A stretch of DNA of 64,000 bases. Origin: Bog-756 sp963830165. Its GTDB lineage: Bacteria > Actinomycetota > Acidimicrobiia > Acidimicrobiales > RAAP-2. The notes under the pieces are model-generated. The model was not told where the DNA came from. It ran no database searches and worked only from the letters and a program-made list of their open reading frames with translations. Position numbers and translations under genes: made by a program. Below are positions 36,420 through 47,228 of this stretch, piece by piece (position 1 is the first letter of the stretch; each line of letters begins with the position of its first letter). Location: positions 372,001 through 436,000 of the forward strand of contig CAWHKZ010000011.1 in assembly GCA_963830165.1 (NCBI GenBank), read 5' to 3'.

Positions 36420-37572
36420 ATGAAAAGTGGAATCGTCGAACAACGCCACGGGCGGGGTTGTTCCGGAGCAGAGCGTGCGGTTGCCGTGGTCCTATCGGGT
36501 TGACGGCCCGGATTCCGTGGACGGCAGTGGCGCCAGACTACGCCAGGGGCGGGTATCGGACCAAGACCGACGCTCGGGAGGCCCTAGCGGCCGTACAGAG
36601 GCGGATGGCGAATGGTGAGGAGGTCGGAGGGTCGCGCACCGTTTCCGATTACCTGGAGGATTGGCTGAAGGCGAAGGAAACCGCCGGCCGGCGAGCCTCG
36701 ACCCTTGCGCAATACCGCATCTACGTCGACAACTACTTGGAGCCGGCGCTGGGCATGTTCGCCTGTCCGAACTGCGGGCGAAGCACGTGGACGGCTCCTG
36801 GCGAAGATGGAAAGCGAAGATCGGGGCATTCCGACGCAGCACCGGGTACTGAAGGCCCTGTCCTCGGCCTCGGTTCCGCGAGCGACGTCGCCTGGTCTCG
36901 ACCAACGTGTGCCGCCAGGTGGAGATCGCCCCGGAGAGGACTCCCGCCCGCCCGGTGTACGACCTGTCGCAGCTGAACCAGCTCCTGACCCATGTTGCTG
37001 ACGACCGACTGGCTGCCCTCTGGCGTCTCTACGCGGTTGTCGGTCTCCGCCGGGGCGAAGCGATTGCCCTCACGTGGTCGATGGTGAACTTCGAGCAGAA
37101 CACGATCCGAGTGGAGCGGTCCCTCGGCACGGTTGGCGGCCGACTCGCATGGGGGCCCCCAAAGTCTGAGAGTGGGCGGCGCACGGTTGCCGTCGACGCC
37201 ACAACATTGGGCATCGTGAAGAGCCACAAGGCTCGCCAGAACGCCGAGAAGTTAGCCCTCGGAGCCGGATACGCCGACGAAAACCTGGTCTTCGCTCGGG
37301 AAGACGGGGCGCCCCTTCGCCCCGAGTGGGTGAGCAAGCGATTCCACGTGCTGACCGACACCGCGGAGCTCCCGCGCATCCATCTTCACGACCTTCGTCA
37401 CTCCGCGGCCTCGATGGCGTTGACGGCGGGTGTGCCGATGAAGGTGGTGTCCGAGAACCTGGGACACGCTTCGCTCCGGATCACTGCTGACGTCTACAGC
37501 CACGTCACGACAGACCTCGCGAAGGACTCTGCGGAACGTGTCGCAGCGGCACTTGCTTCAAACGCAATGTGA
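36420..37572 (+). pseudogene. Tyrosine recombinase/integrase, N-terminal half frameshifted
   Basis: The C-terminal frame from 36907 is intact: VCRQVEIAPERTPARPVYDL, GLRRGEAIALTW (catalytic Arg), KSESGRRTVAVD (Lys), IHLHDLRHSAASMAL (H-x-x-R), LGHASLRITADVYSHV (His and nucleophilic Tyr). Upstream, the arm-binding and SAM-like parts (GGYRTKTDAREALAAVQ, STLAQYRIYVDNYLEPALG, LSELRAKHVDG, LLAKMESEDRG) alternate between frames at about five points. The stop lies 75 nt from the tRNA-Ala gene, its integration target. A partial paralogue lies at 24.1 kb. Confidence 0.75.
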
Positions 37573-37646
37573 CCAATCCGTGTCCGCGGGCAGCAAGAAG
37601 GCCGGCCTCTGTCTCCAGAAACCGGCCATGACCTGCACCATTCGAG

Positions 37647-37719
37647 TGGAGGTAAGGGGATTCGAACCCCTGACCTCTTGACTGCCAGTCAAGCGCTCTA
37701 CCAACTGAGCTATACCCCC
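37647..37719 (-). tRNA. tRNA-Ala (anticodon GGC)
   Basis: The minus strand folds as a standard cloverleaf. The acceptor arm GGGGGTA/TACCTCC has a G3:U70 pair, the hallmark of alanine tRNAs, and A73. The D-arm is GCTC-AGTTGGTA-GAGC and the anticodon loop CTGGCAG has anticodon GGC. The T-arm is AGGGG-TTCGAAT-CCCCT. No CCA is encoded. Its 3-prime end is the attachment site of the adjacent integrase, with a copy at 31061-31102. Confidence 0.93.
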
Positions 37720-37930
37720 GAAGGCCGGTTCAGGATAGCAGCACGGGCCGGCGATCCGGAATCCGACCGCCGGCCGGCCCGGTGCCTCAGGCCCGTGCGT
37801 CCCCGACTGCAACCAGGGGCGCCGATAATTCCGACACCCCCCTCGTTACCATGTGCGCCGGCGGACGCCCGCCGGCGCACATGCGGTCCGGCCTGCGACT
37901 CCGGCCACGACAGCAGACGAAGGGGCGCAG

Positions 37931-39160
37931 ATGAGCGAATCGGTGGAGTATCGCGACGGGATCTTCGTGGCCACAGGGCCGACGGCCTCGGTGTTCCCCG
38001 ACCCGCCGGCCGGACCCGCCACAGGCACAGGCACAGGCACCGCCACCGCCACCGCACTGATGGACCGTCCCGGCGAGGGGCTCGCCAAGGTTGATGTCCC
38101 CGGTCCGCTGGTGAGCGCCGACCTACCGCCCCGCGGGCCCGCCGCGCCGGTCGCCTCCGCCTCCGCTTCAGGGGGTGCCCGCCGCATCGCCGTGGCCACC
38201 ATCGCCGCCTCGCTGGTCGCCGCCATGGCCTTCGGTGCGGCCGCCTTCGGGGGCGGCTTCGGCGGCGGCAACGACCCCACCCCCGGATCCGGACGCAGCG
38301 CGCTCGGGGCCGCGGCCGCCAACTCGGCCGCCGCCACGTCGGTGGCCTTCACCCTGGCGGCCACCCGGACCACCTCGGCGTCGACCACCACCCTGGTCGA
38401 CGGCTCGGGTGCCGTGGACATCGCCGACCACACCGGCACCCTGTCGGCCACCGTCCCGTCCCTGGCCGGCTACGTCGGCAGCGGCGACGACTCGGTCGAC
38501 CTGATCACCGACGGGTCGTCGCTCTACGTGGGCTCGCCGGCCCTGTCGTCCCTCACCGGCGGAACCACCTGGCTCAAGGCCGACCTGCCCCAGGGGACCT
38601 CGTCGCCCGATCTGTCGACGCTCGCCGTGCTGTCGAACCCGTCAGAGCTCATCGGGCTGCTGTCGTCGGTCGGTGGCCAGGTCACCACGGTCGGCAACGT
38701 CGAGGTGGACGGCACGCAGACCACCGAGTACCGGACGACGGTGACCCTCTCCGAGCTCGCCTCGCGGGCCGGCGTGGGTGCGGGCTCGGCCATGGGCGGC
38801 CGGGTCGCCAAGGTCCTCCAGCAGCTGGGCAGCACCTCGGTGCCGATCACCGCCTGGGTGGGGACCGACGGCTACGTCCGCCAGCTCTCGGCATCCATCG
38901 ACCTGTCGCGGGCCACGCTCGGCAGTGTCGCCTCGGACCTGATCGGCGGGGCCCTCGACGGCACCCTTCCGACCGGCACGTCGGCCCAGTCGACGTCGGC
39001 CACCACCGTGACCGTCGGGTTCGACGACTACAACGCCCCGGTGTCGGTCACGGTCCCGCCGGCGTCCCAGACGACCGACGTCAGCTCGATCCTCTCCTCG
39101 GCCCACCGCATCGCTTCCGACATCGGCAGCGCGGTGTCGGCCGTCACCTCGCGGCTCTGA
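37931..39160 (+). CDS. LppX/LprG-like exported protein with N-terminal membrane anchor
   Basis: A 409-residue protein from ATG 37931 (GAAGGGG ribosome-binding site). Residues 1-85 are cytoplasmic and include a Gly-Thr-Ala repeat tract. One helix follows (IAVATIAASLVAAMAFGAAAF). The outer part has repeated beta segments (VDLITDGSSLYVG, TWLKADLP, VEVDGTQTTEYRTTVTLSEL, ITAWVGTDGYVRQLSASIDL) resembling the LppX/LprG/LolA-like lipid carrier fold. There is no lipobox. Possibly involved in envelope lipid handling. Confidence 0.7.
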   Translation: MSESVEYRDGIFVATGPTASVFPDPPAGPATGTGTGTATATALMDRPGEGLAKVDVPGPLVSADLPPRGPAAPVASASASGGARRIAVATIAASLVAAMAFGAAAFGGGFGGGNDPTPGSGRSALGAAAANSAAATSVAFTLAATRTTSASTTTLVDGSGAVDIADHTGTLSATVPSLAGYVGSGDDSVDLITDGSSLYVGSPALSSLTGGTTWLKADLPQGTSSPDLSTLAVLSNPSELIGLLSSVGGQVTTVGNVEVDGTQTTEYRTTVTLSELASRAGVGAGSAMGGRVAKVLQQLGSTSVPITAWVGTDGYVRQLSASIDLSRATLGSVASDLIGGALDGTLPTGTSAQSTSATTVTVGFDDYNAPVSVTVPPASQTTDVSSILSSAHRIASDIGSAVSAVTSRL

Positions 39161-39242
39161 CCGCACCCCGGCGCCGGGGGGACCCGGCCCACCCGGCAGG
39201 CTGACCTCGCGGTCGCAGCCGGGGGCCCAGGCCTGCGCCCGG

Positions 39243-39248
39243 TACGAT
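39243..39248 (+). promoter_or_regulatory. Putative -10 element of leuS (TACGAT)
   Basis: TACGAT lies 8 nt before ATG 39257, with no ribosome-binding site between, suggesting a leaderless leuS mRNA. The 96-nt upstream region shows no T-box features. Confidence 0.45.
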
Positions 39249-39256
39249 CGTCCCCC

Positions 39257-41764
<2,508 letters not shown>

Positions 41765-41771
41765 GCGGCCG

Positions 41772-41950
41772 GTGCCTTCCGTCGGGCCCGAGGTCGACGA
41801 GGTCCGGCTGCGGGCCCGGCGGCTGCGCGCCCAGCTCCTGTCGGGCCCGCAGGCGGCGACCCCCGAGGACGTGGTGGGGCGCCTCGTGGCCGTCCAGGCC
41901 CAGGACGAGCGCGGCTTCCGCCTCGCCCTGCGCCCCGGGCCGGCCCGTGA
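41772..41950 (+). pseudogene. Winged-helix (HTH_42/YcaQ-like) protein, 3-prime truncated
   Basis: GTG 41772 starts a segment of about 60 residues (RLRARRLRAQLLSGP, TPEDVVGRLVAVQAQDERGF) that matches the N-terminus of winged-helix DNA-binding/AlkZ-like glycosylase proteins. After about 41945 homology stops, and the convergent LLM oxidoreductase gene ends at 41966. The remaining 300 or so residues are absent. Confidence 0.55.
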
Positions 41951-41965
41951 CCGGTCGGCGGCCGC

Positions 41966-42976
41966 TCAGGACCGGAAGTCGGCGAGCACCTCGGCCCAGC
42001 GCTCGGCGCTGATGCCCGACGGGGCGTAGACGTTGAAGCGGTCGACGAGGCCGCCGAAGCGGGCCGTCACCTCGGCGGCGATGGTGTCGAGCCCACCCAC
42101 CACGGCGAACGTCCCGAGGACCTCGTCGTCGATCAGTCCGGCCATCTCGTCCCAGGCGCCGCGCTTGGACAGCGTGTTGAGCTCCCGTTGCAGGTCGCCC
42201 CAGCCGTGGAGCTCGAGGACGGGCCGGTAGGCGGGAGTCGAGGCGTAGAAGGCCAGCTGCTTGCGGGTGGCCACGGTCGACGCGGCGATGGCCTCCTCGT
42301 CGACCCCGGTGACGACCATGCCGGGGAAGGAGATCTGGAACGTCGACCGCTCCCGGCCGCTCGCCGCCAGGCCCCGGTGGACGGCGGGCAGGGTGACCTC
42401 GCGCAGGTAGCGCTCGGTCGAGAAGGCGTGGGCCAGGAGGCCGTCGGCCACCTCGCCGGCCACCTCGGTCATGAGGGGGCCGACCCCGGCGAGGAAGATC
42501 GGCGGATTCCCCCAGGGGTTGGGTCCCGGGTCGAACATCGGGGTCATGAGGGTGTGGCGGTAGAACTCGCCCCGGAAGGCCAGCCGGCTGCCGTCGGCCC
42601 ACGCCGCCCAGATGGCGCGCACGGCCACGATGAGCTCGCGCATGCGGGGCGCCGGGTGCGACCACGGCATGGAGAAGCGCTTCTCGATGTGCGGCTTGAT
42701 CTGCGAGCCGAGGCCGAGCAGGAACCGGCCCTGCGACACCGTCTGGAGGTCGTTGGCCGTCACGGCCAGGGTCATCGGGTTGCGGGCGAAGGCCACGGCG
42801 ATCCCCGTGCCCACCTGGATCCGCTCGGTGTGCTCGGCCGCCAGCACCAGGGGCAGGAACGGGTCGTGGCTGACCTCGGCCGACCAGATCCCGTCGTAGC
42901 CCGCGGCCTCGGCGGCCCGGGCCTGGTCGACCGCGCCCGAGGGGTCGAATCCGAGGGTCCCGTCGACGAGCATCAT
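41966..42976 (-). CDS. LLM-class F420-dependent oxidoreductase (TIGR03617-like)
   Basis: A 336-residue luciferase-like TIM barrel from ATG 42976 (MMLVDGTLGFDPSGAVDQAR). Features are AAGYDGIWSAEVSHDPFLPL, RIQVGTGIAVAFARNPMTLA, QGRFLLGLGSQIKPHIEKRF and PIFLAGVGPLMTEVAGEVADG. These are hallmarks of actinobacterial F420-dependent LLM oxidoreductases. Upstream in-frame codons exist but lack support. The substrate is unknown. A DUF1707 gene diverges 110 nt away. Confidence 0.9.
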   Translation of the reverse strand: MMLVDGTLGFDPSGAVDQARAAEAAGYDGIWSAEVSHDPFLPLVLAAEHTERIQVGTGIAVAFARNPMTLAVTANDLQTVSQGRFLLGLGSQIKPHIEKRFSMPWSHPAPRMRELIVAVRAIWAAWADGSRLAFRGEFYRHTLMTPMFDPGPNPWGNPPIFLAGVGPLMTEVAGEVADGLLAHAFSTERYLREVTLPAVHRGLAASGRERSTFQISFPGMVVTGVDEEAIAASTVATRKQLAFYASTPAYRPVLELHGWGDLQRELNTLSKRGAWDEMAGLIDDEVLGTFAVVGGLDTIAAEVTARFGGLVDRFNVYAPSGISAERWAEVLADFRS

Positions 42977-43085
42977 GGCCACGGTAGCAACGGCTCGGGC
43001 GGCGATCGGCCCCCACGCCGGTCCCACCGGCACCGTTCATGGTGGGTAGTTGCATAACCACGCTCCGTGTCAGCGCAATTGGACG

Positions 43086-43571
43086 GTGACGACGAACGGC
43101 CATGAGTCGGCGGTCCCGCTGCCGATCCCCGAACTCGACATCGGCGGTCCGGTCCCGTCGGTGACCGACGAGGACCGCAACCGCTTCGGTGCGCTGCTCG
43201 ACGCCGCCGCCGAGCGGGGCCTGCTGTCGCCGGCCGACTACCAGGCCCGCCTGGTCGAGGTGGCCGAGGCCGGAACGACCGCCGAGCTCCAGCGGATCGT
43301 GACCGAGCTCCCGGCCTTCGGGGGCGGTCCCACCGCGGACCCGTCAGCTGCCGCGGCACCCGTGGACGTCGACGCCGCACTGTGGGCCGGCCGGACCCAG
43401 CCCGTGGCGCGGCGGGACAGGGGCAACCAGTGGCTGGTCCTGGCCGTGGTGGTGGGCGTCCTCGTCGTGGCCCTGGTGGCGCTGGGGCTGGTGGCCGCCC
43501 ACCTGGTCCACGCCCACGACTCCGGCAGCTCCGCGGTCGTGGGTGTGCGGCTCAGTTCCCTTCGCCTCTGA
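43086..43571 (+). CDS. DUF1707 membrane protein
   Basis: A 161-residue protein. The DUF1707 domain (VTDEDRNRFGALLDAAAERG, LSPADYQARLVEVAEAGTTA) is followed by a linker and one helix (WLVLAVVVGVLVVALVALGLVAAH). In actinobacteria such proteins are small membrane-anchored factors, some linked to the cell wall or sigma control. GTG 43086 is chosen because the domain starts soon after it. The 3-prime end overlaps the convergent PAC2 gene by 20 nt. Confidence 0.8.
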   Translation: MTTNGHESAVPLPIPELDIGGPVPSVTDEDRNRFGALLDAAAERGLLSPADYQARLVEVAEAGTTAELQRIVTELPAFGGGPTADPSAAAAPVDVDAALWAGRTQPVARRDRGNQWLVLAVVVGVLVVALVALGLVAAHLVHAHDSGSSAVVGVRLSSLRL

Positions 43572-44460
43572 GGAACTGCTCGAGCTCCTCGGCGATCTCG
43601 TCGCCACTCGGCAGGTCGGCGTCGAGCCCCATCGGGGTGCCCTCCTCGGAGTCGATGGCCGCCTCGAGCCGTCGCACCATCTCGATGTGTTCGGGGTTGG
43701 CGCCGATCAGCTCGTCGACCTGGAGGCGGGAGGCCTCGCCGGCCGTGCGCAGTTCGACCGTGTCGAGCACGGTGCCGGTCACGGCGCACAGCCCCTCGAT
43801 GAGCGCGGCGCTGGCCTCGGGATAGGGCATGGCCGAGACGTAGTGGGGCACCCGGGCCCACAGGCCGATGACCGGCACCCCGGCCTCGCCGAGGGCCACC
43901 TCGAGGGCGGCCTGCACCCCGGCCGGGACCTCGAGGGTCCCGTGCACGGTGCCCACCCGGCCGGCCAGGTCGGCCGACCCGGGCGGCACGGTCGAGGCCA
44001 GGCGCACCGGGCGGGTGTGGGGGGTGGGCGCCGGGAAGGCGCCGAGTCCGACCACCACGCGCACACCGAGACGCCGGACGATCCCCACCACCGCCCGGAC
44101 GAAGGTCGGCCAGCAGAAGTCGGGCTCGGGCCCGGTCAGGTAGAGGATGTCGGCGCCCACCCGGTCCTTGCCGGCCAGCAGCCGGATGGTGGGCCACGTC
44201 AGCTCCGTGGTGATCCCGTCCTCGAGCCGGGCGACGGGCCGACGGGCCCGCTGGTCGATGAGCGGCTCGGTGTCGAACACGGCCACCAGCGCGGTGGGCG
44301 AGGCGGTGAGCAGGTGGGCGATGGCCGCCGCCGCGCCCATGCCGGCGTCGACCCAGCCCTCGAGGGCGACCACCAGGACCGGGCGGTCGAGGCGGATGCC
44401 CGACGGGTCGCCCCAGCCGGGCTCGAAGCCGAAGAGGTCCTCGGGCTCGTAGCGGCTCAC
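43552..44460 (-). CDS. PAC2 family protein
   Basis: A 302-residue PAC2-family protein (RPVLVVALEGWVDAGMGAAA, ILYLTGPEPDFCWPTF, VPVIGLWARVPHYVSAMPYP, ending in an acidic tail ADLPSGDEIAEELEQFL). PAC2 proteins are homologues of the proteasome assembly chaperone. Bacterial ones occur in proteasome-bearing actinobacteria, and their role is not settled. ATG 44460 overlaps the phosphotransferase stop as ATGA, so the two form an operon. Confidence 0.88.
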   Translation of the reverse strand: MSRYEPEDLFGFEPGWGDPSGIRLDRPVLVVALEGWVDAGMGAAAAIAHLLTASPTALVAVFDTEPLIDQRARRPVARLEDGITTELTWPTIRLLAGKDRVGADILYLTGPEPDFCWPTFVRAVVGIVRRLGVRVVVGLGAFPAPTPHTRPVRLASTVPPGSADLAGRVGTVHGTLEVPAGVQAALEVALGEAGVPVIGLWARVPHYVSAMPYPEASAALIEGLCAVTGTVLDTVELRTAGEASRLQVDELIGANPEHIEMVRRLEAAIDSEEGTPMGLDADLPSGDEIAEELEQFLRGEGN

Positions 44461-45536
44461 AACGCCTCCACGTCGGCCAGGGCCCGTTCACCCAGGCGGA
44501 TCACGGTGTCGGCGAACTGGTCGACGCCGCTGCGGTCGCCGGCCGCCGCCCCGCCGGCGTAGCGGACGTAGACGCCCTGGAGGATGCAGGCGAGCTTCCA
44601 GATGCCGAAGGCGCAGTAGTAGGGGACGTGGGACACGTCGCGCCCGCTGGCCGCCGCGTAGCGCTCGACGAGCTGGGCCCGGGTGGCGAAGCCGGGCAGC
44701 GCGGTCGGAGCGACGCCCAGCACCGACCGGTCGCGGTCGCCGGCCTCGGCCCAGTAGACGAGCAGCAGGCCGAGGTCGGCCAGCGGGTCGCCGAGGGTGC
44801 AGATCTCCCAGTCGAGGATGGCGATCACGTCGCCGTCGTCGTCCAGCACCGTGTTGTCGAGCCGGTAATCGCCGTGCACGATGGCCACGCCCTGCTGATC
44901 GGGGATCTTGTCGGCCAGCACCTCCCACGCCCGGTCGACGACGGCCGGGCCGGGCGCCCCGTCCAGGGTCGACTGCTCGAACTGGCCGTGCCAGCGCTTC
45001 AGCTGGCGGGCGATGTAGCCCTCGCGTCGGGCGAAGTCGCCGAGGCCGACCGCGTCCACGTCGACGGCGTGGAGCCGGGCCAGGGTGTCGACGAGCGACT
45101 CGCCGGCCCGGGCCCGCACCGACTCGGACACCGCGGCCGACGCCTGCTCGTCGCGCAGGATGTGGCCGTCCACGAACGACATCACGTAGAACGGGGCGCC
45201 GTTGACGTCGGGGTCGGTGCACAGGCCGAGTGTGCGGGGCACCGGCACGCCGGTGGGCTGCAGGGCGCTGATGACGGTGTGCTCGCGGGCCATGTCGTGG
45301 GCCGTGGCCAGCACGTGGCTGACCGGCGGACGGCGCAGGGCGTAGGCGTGCCCGGCGGCGTCGGTCACCCGGTAGGTCAGGTTGGACCGGCCCCCGGCGA
45401 TGAGCTCGAACCCGAAGGGGGGTACGGATCCGGCCACGTTGGCGGCCAGCCAGTCGGTGACGGGACCGCGGTCGATGCCCTCGACGACCGGCTCGTCGGT
45501 GGCGGATGGCTCGGCGGTCGGGGGTGCGGCGTCCAT
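44457..45536 (-). CDS. Aminoglycoside phosphotransferase-family protein (ACAD10-like)
   Basis: A 359-residue APH-fold kinase. It has FELIAGGRSNLTYRV (nucleotide loop), ALRRPP, HGDYRLDNTVLDDDGDVIAI (catalytic HGDxxxxN) and LDWEICTLGDPLADLG (metal-binding D). This subgroup resembles the N-terminal domain of ACAD10/11 and often sits with acyl-CoA metabolism genes, where it may phosphorylate hydroxyacyl-CoA. Here its partner is a PAC2 gene. Substrate not assignable. Confidence 0.88.
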   Translation of the reverse strand: MDAAPPTAEPSATDEPVVEGIDRGPVTDWLAANVAGSVPPFGFELIAGGRSNLTYRVTDAAGHAYALRRPPVSHVLATAHDMAREHTVISALQPTGVPVPRTLGLCTDPDVNGAPFYVMSFVDGHILRDEQASAAVSESVRARAGESLVDTLARLHAVDVDAVGLGDFARREGYIARQLKRWHGQFEQSTLDGAPGPAVVDRAWEVLADKIPDQQGVAIVHGDYRLDNTVLDDDGDVIAILDWEICTLGDPLADLGLLLVYWAEAGDRDRSVLGVAPTALPGFATRAQLVERYAAASGRDVSHVPYYCAFGIWKLACILQGVYVRYAGGAAAGDRSGVDQFADTVIRLGERALADVEAL

Positions 45537-45601
45537 GCCCCGACGCTACCCGCGTCGGTGCACCACCTGGCCCAGACGGCCACGCTCCGTCCGCCGACCG
45601 G

Positions 45602-45607
45602 TATCGT
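45602..45607 (+). promoter_or_regulatory. Putative -10 element (TATCGT)
   Basis: TATCGT lies 8 nt before ATG 45616 of the thioredoxin-TPR gene, matching the short-leader promoter pattern of this genome. Confidence 0.4.
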
Positions 45608-45615
45608 CGGTGACC

Positions 45616-46332
45616 ATGGTCGACGTCACCGATGCAACGTTCGAGGAGGCGGTGCTCAAGCGCTCCTTCGAGGTCCCCGTGGTGGTGGACCTGTGGGCCC
45701 CCTGGTGCGAGCCGTGCAAGGCGCTCGGTCCCCTGCTGGAGCAGGCCGTCTCCGCCACCGAGGGCAACGTCGAGCTGGCCAAGGTCAACGTGGACGACAA
45801 CCCGACCGTGTCGGCCAGCTTCCGGGTCCAGTCGATCCCGGCGGTCTTCGCCGTGCGGGACGGCGCGGTGGTCGACCAGTTCATCGGGGCCGTGCCCGAC
45901 GCCGAGGTGCGGGCCTTCGTCGAGCGCCTGGCCCCGGTCCGGTCCGAGGCCGACCTGCTGGCCGAGGCCGGCGCCGACGCCGGGGCCGAGGAGCCGCTGC
46001 GCCGCGCCCTGCAGCTCGAGCCCGGCCACCCGGTGGCCGTGCCCGCGCTGGCCGCCCTGCTCATCGCCCGGGGCGACACGGACGAGGCGGTCGCGCTGCT
46101 GGGCCGCGTGCCCGAGACCCCCGACGTCCGGCGGTTGCTGGCCGCGGCGCGCCTCGCCGAGCGGGAGGACATCGCCGGGGCCGACGTCGGCACGCTGCTC
46201 GACGGACTCCTCGACCGGGTGAAGGACGACCCCGACGCCCGGCAGGAGTTCCTCGACCTGCTCGAGACGCTGGGACCCGACGACCCGCGCACCCTGCAGT
46301 ACCGCAAGGCCCTCGCCTCCCGCCTCTTCTGA
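45616..46332 (+). CDS. Thioredoxin-TPR protein (CnoX/YbbN-like)
   Basis: A 238-residue co-chaperone-type protein. The thioredoxin domain has active site DLWAPWCEPCKALGPLLEQ (WCEPC rather than WCGPC) and the cis-Pro loop RVQSIPAVFAV. Residues about 120-238 are helical tetratricopeptide-like repeats (AEEPLRRALQLEPGH, RGDTDEAVALLGRVPETPDV). CnoX/YbbN protects proteins and hands them to chaperonins. The Glu in the CXXC changes its redox potential by an unknown amount. A FolP2-like gene follows. Confidence 0.9.
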   Translation: MVDVTDATFEEAVLKRSFEVPVVVDLWAPWCEPCKALGPLLEQAVSATEGNVELAKVNVDDNPTVSASFRVQSIPAVFAVRDGAVVDQFIGAVPDAEVRAFVERLAPVRSEADLLAEAGADAGAEEPLRRALQLEPGHPVAVPALAALLIARGDTDEAVALLGRVPETPDVRRLLAAARLAEREDIAGADVGTLLDGLLDRVKDDPDARQEFLDLLETLGPDDPRTLQYRKALASRLF

Positions 46333-46369
46333 CCGCCGGCGACCCGACCCGGGGCCCCGGCGCCTCCGG

Positions 46370-46375
46370 TAGCGT
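46370..46375 (+). promoter_or_regulatory. Putative -10 element (TAGCGT)
   Basis: TAGCGT lies 7 nt before GTG 46383 of the FolP2-like gene, without a ribosome-binding site. Confidence 0.4.
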
Positions 46376-46382
46376 CGCCCCC

Positions 46383-47228
46383 GTGCGCGCCACCACCCTC
46401 CGTCTCGGCCGGCGGATCTTCGACATCGGACACCGCCCGCTGGTGATGGGCATCCTCAACCGGACCCCGGACTCCTTCTACGACAAGGGCGCCACCTTCG
46501 CCCTCGACGACCTGGTGCGCCGGGCCGGGATCCTCGTCGACGAGGGTGCCGACCTGCTCGACGTCGGCGGGGTCAAGGCCGGCCCCGGCCCCGAGGTGGG
46601 GGAGGCCGAGGAGCTGGACCGGGTGATCCCGGCCATCGAGGCCCTGGCCGCCCGGTTCGACATCGCCCTGTCGGTGGACACGTGGCGCGCCTCGGTGGCC
46701 CGCGAGGCCTACCGGGCCGGCGCGGTGGTGGGCAACGACATCAGCGGGTTCGCCGACCCCGACTACCTGCCCGCCGCCGCCGAGGCCGGGGCCAGCGTGG
46801 TGGCCACCCACATCCGCCTGGGTCCGCGCATCCCCGACCCCGACCCCGTCTACGACGACGTGGTCGAGACCGTCGCCACGTTCCTGGCCGAGCGGGCCGG
46901 GCGGGCGCTGGCCGCGGGGCTGGCCCCCGACCAGATCGTCGTCGACGCCGGCCTCGATCTGGGCAAGACGGCGCTCCAGTCGCTGGCCCTGCTGCGCGCC
47001 TCGGACCGGTTGGCCGACCTCGGCTACCCCCTCCTCCTGTCGGCGTCCAACAAGACGTTCCTGGGCGTCGTCCTCGGCCTGGAGATCGGCCGGCGTCGCG
47101 AGGCGTCGCTGGCCGCCACCTCGCTCGGGGCGGCCCTCGGCTGCCGGGTGATGCGGGTCCACGAGGTGGGCGCCCACCGCCAGGCCTGCGACGTGATGGC
47201 CGCCCTGGCCCGAGCGGGGGCGCGGTGA
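46383..47228 (+). CDS. folP2: Dihydropteroate synthase paralogue, FolP2-like
   Basis: A 281-residue TIM-barrel DHPS homologue. It shares with mycobacterial FolP2 the signatures MGILNRTPDSFYDKGATF, DLLDVGGVKAGPG and ALSVDTWRASVA, and the SNK loop (LSASNKTFLG). In true DHPS the second motif reads D-I-G-G-E-S-T-R-P-G, so the pterin/pABA site is altered here and FolP2-type proteins are not thought to make dihydropteroate. It starts at GTG 46383 with a short-leader promoter. The stop overlaps the HolA start as GTGA. Confidence 0.85.
   Translation: MRATTLRLGRRIFDIGHRPLVMGILNRTPDSFYDKGATFALDDLVRRAGILVDEGADLLDVGGVKAGPGPEVGEAEELDRVIPAIEALAARFDIALSVDTWRASVAREAYRAGAVVGNDISGFADPDYLPAAAEAGASVVATHIRLGPRIPDPDPVYDDVVETVATFLAERAGRALAAGLAPDQIVVDAGLDLGKTALQSLALLRASDRLADLGYPLLLSASNKTFLGVVLGLEIGRRREASLAATSLGAALGCRVMRVHEVGAHRQACDVMAALARAGAR

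Noticed and set aside
39161..39256. T-box or other leader riboswitch before leuS
   Set aside because: Only 96 nt are available, no specifier or antiterminator could be seen, and the -10 element is 8 nt from the ATG.
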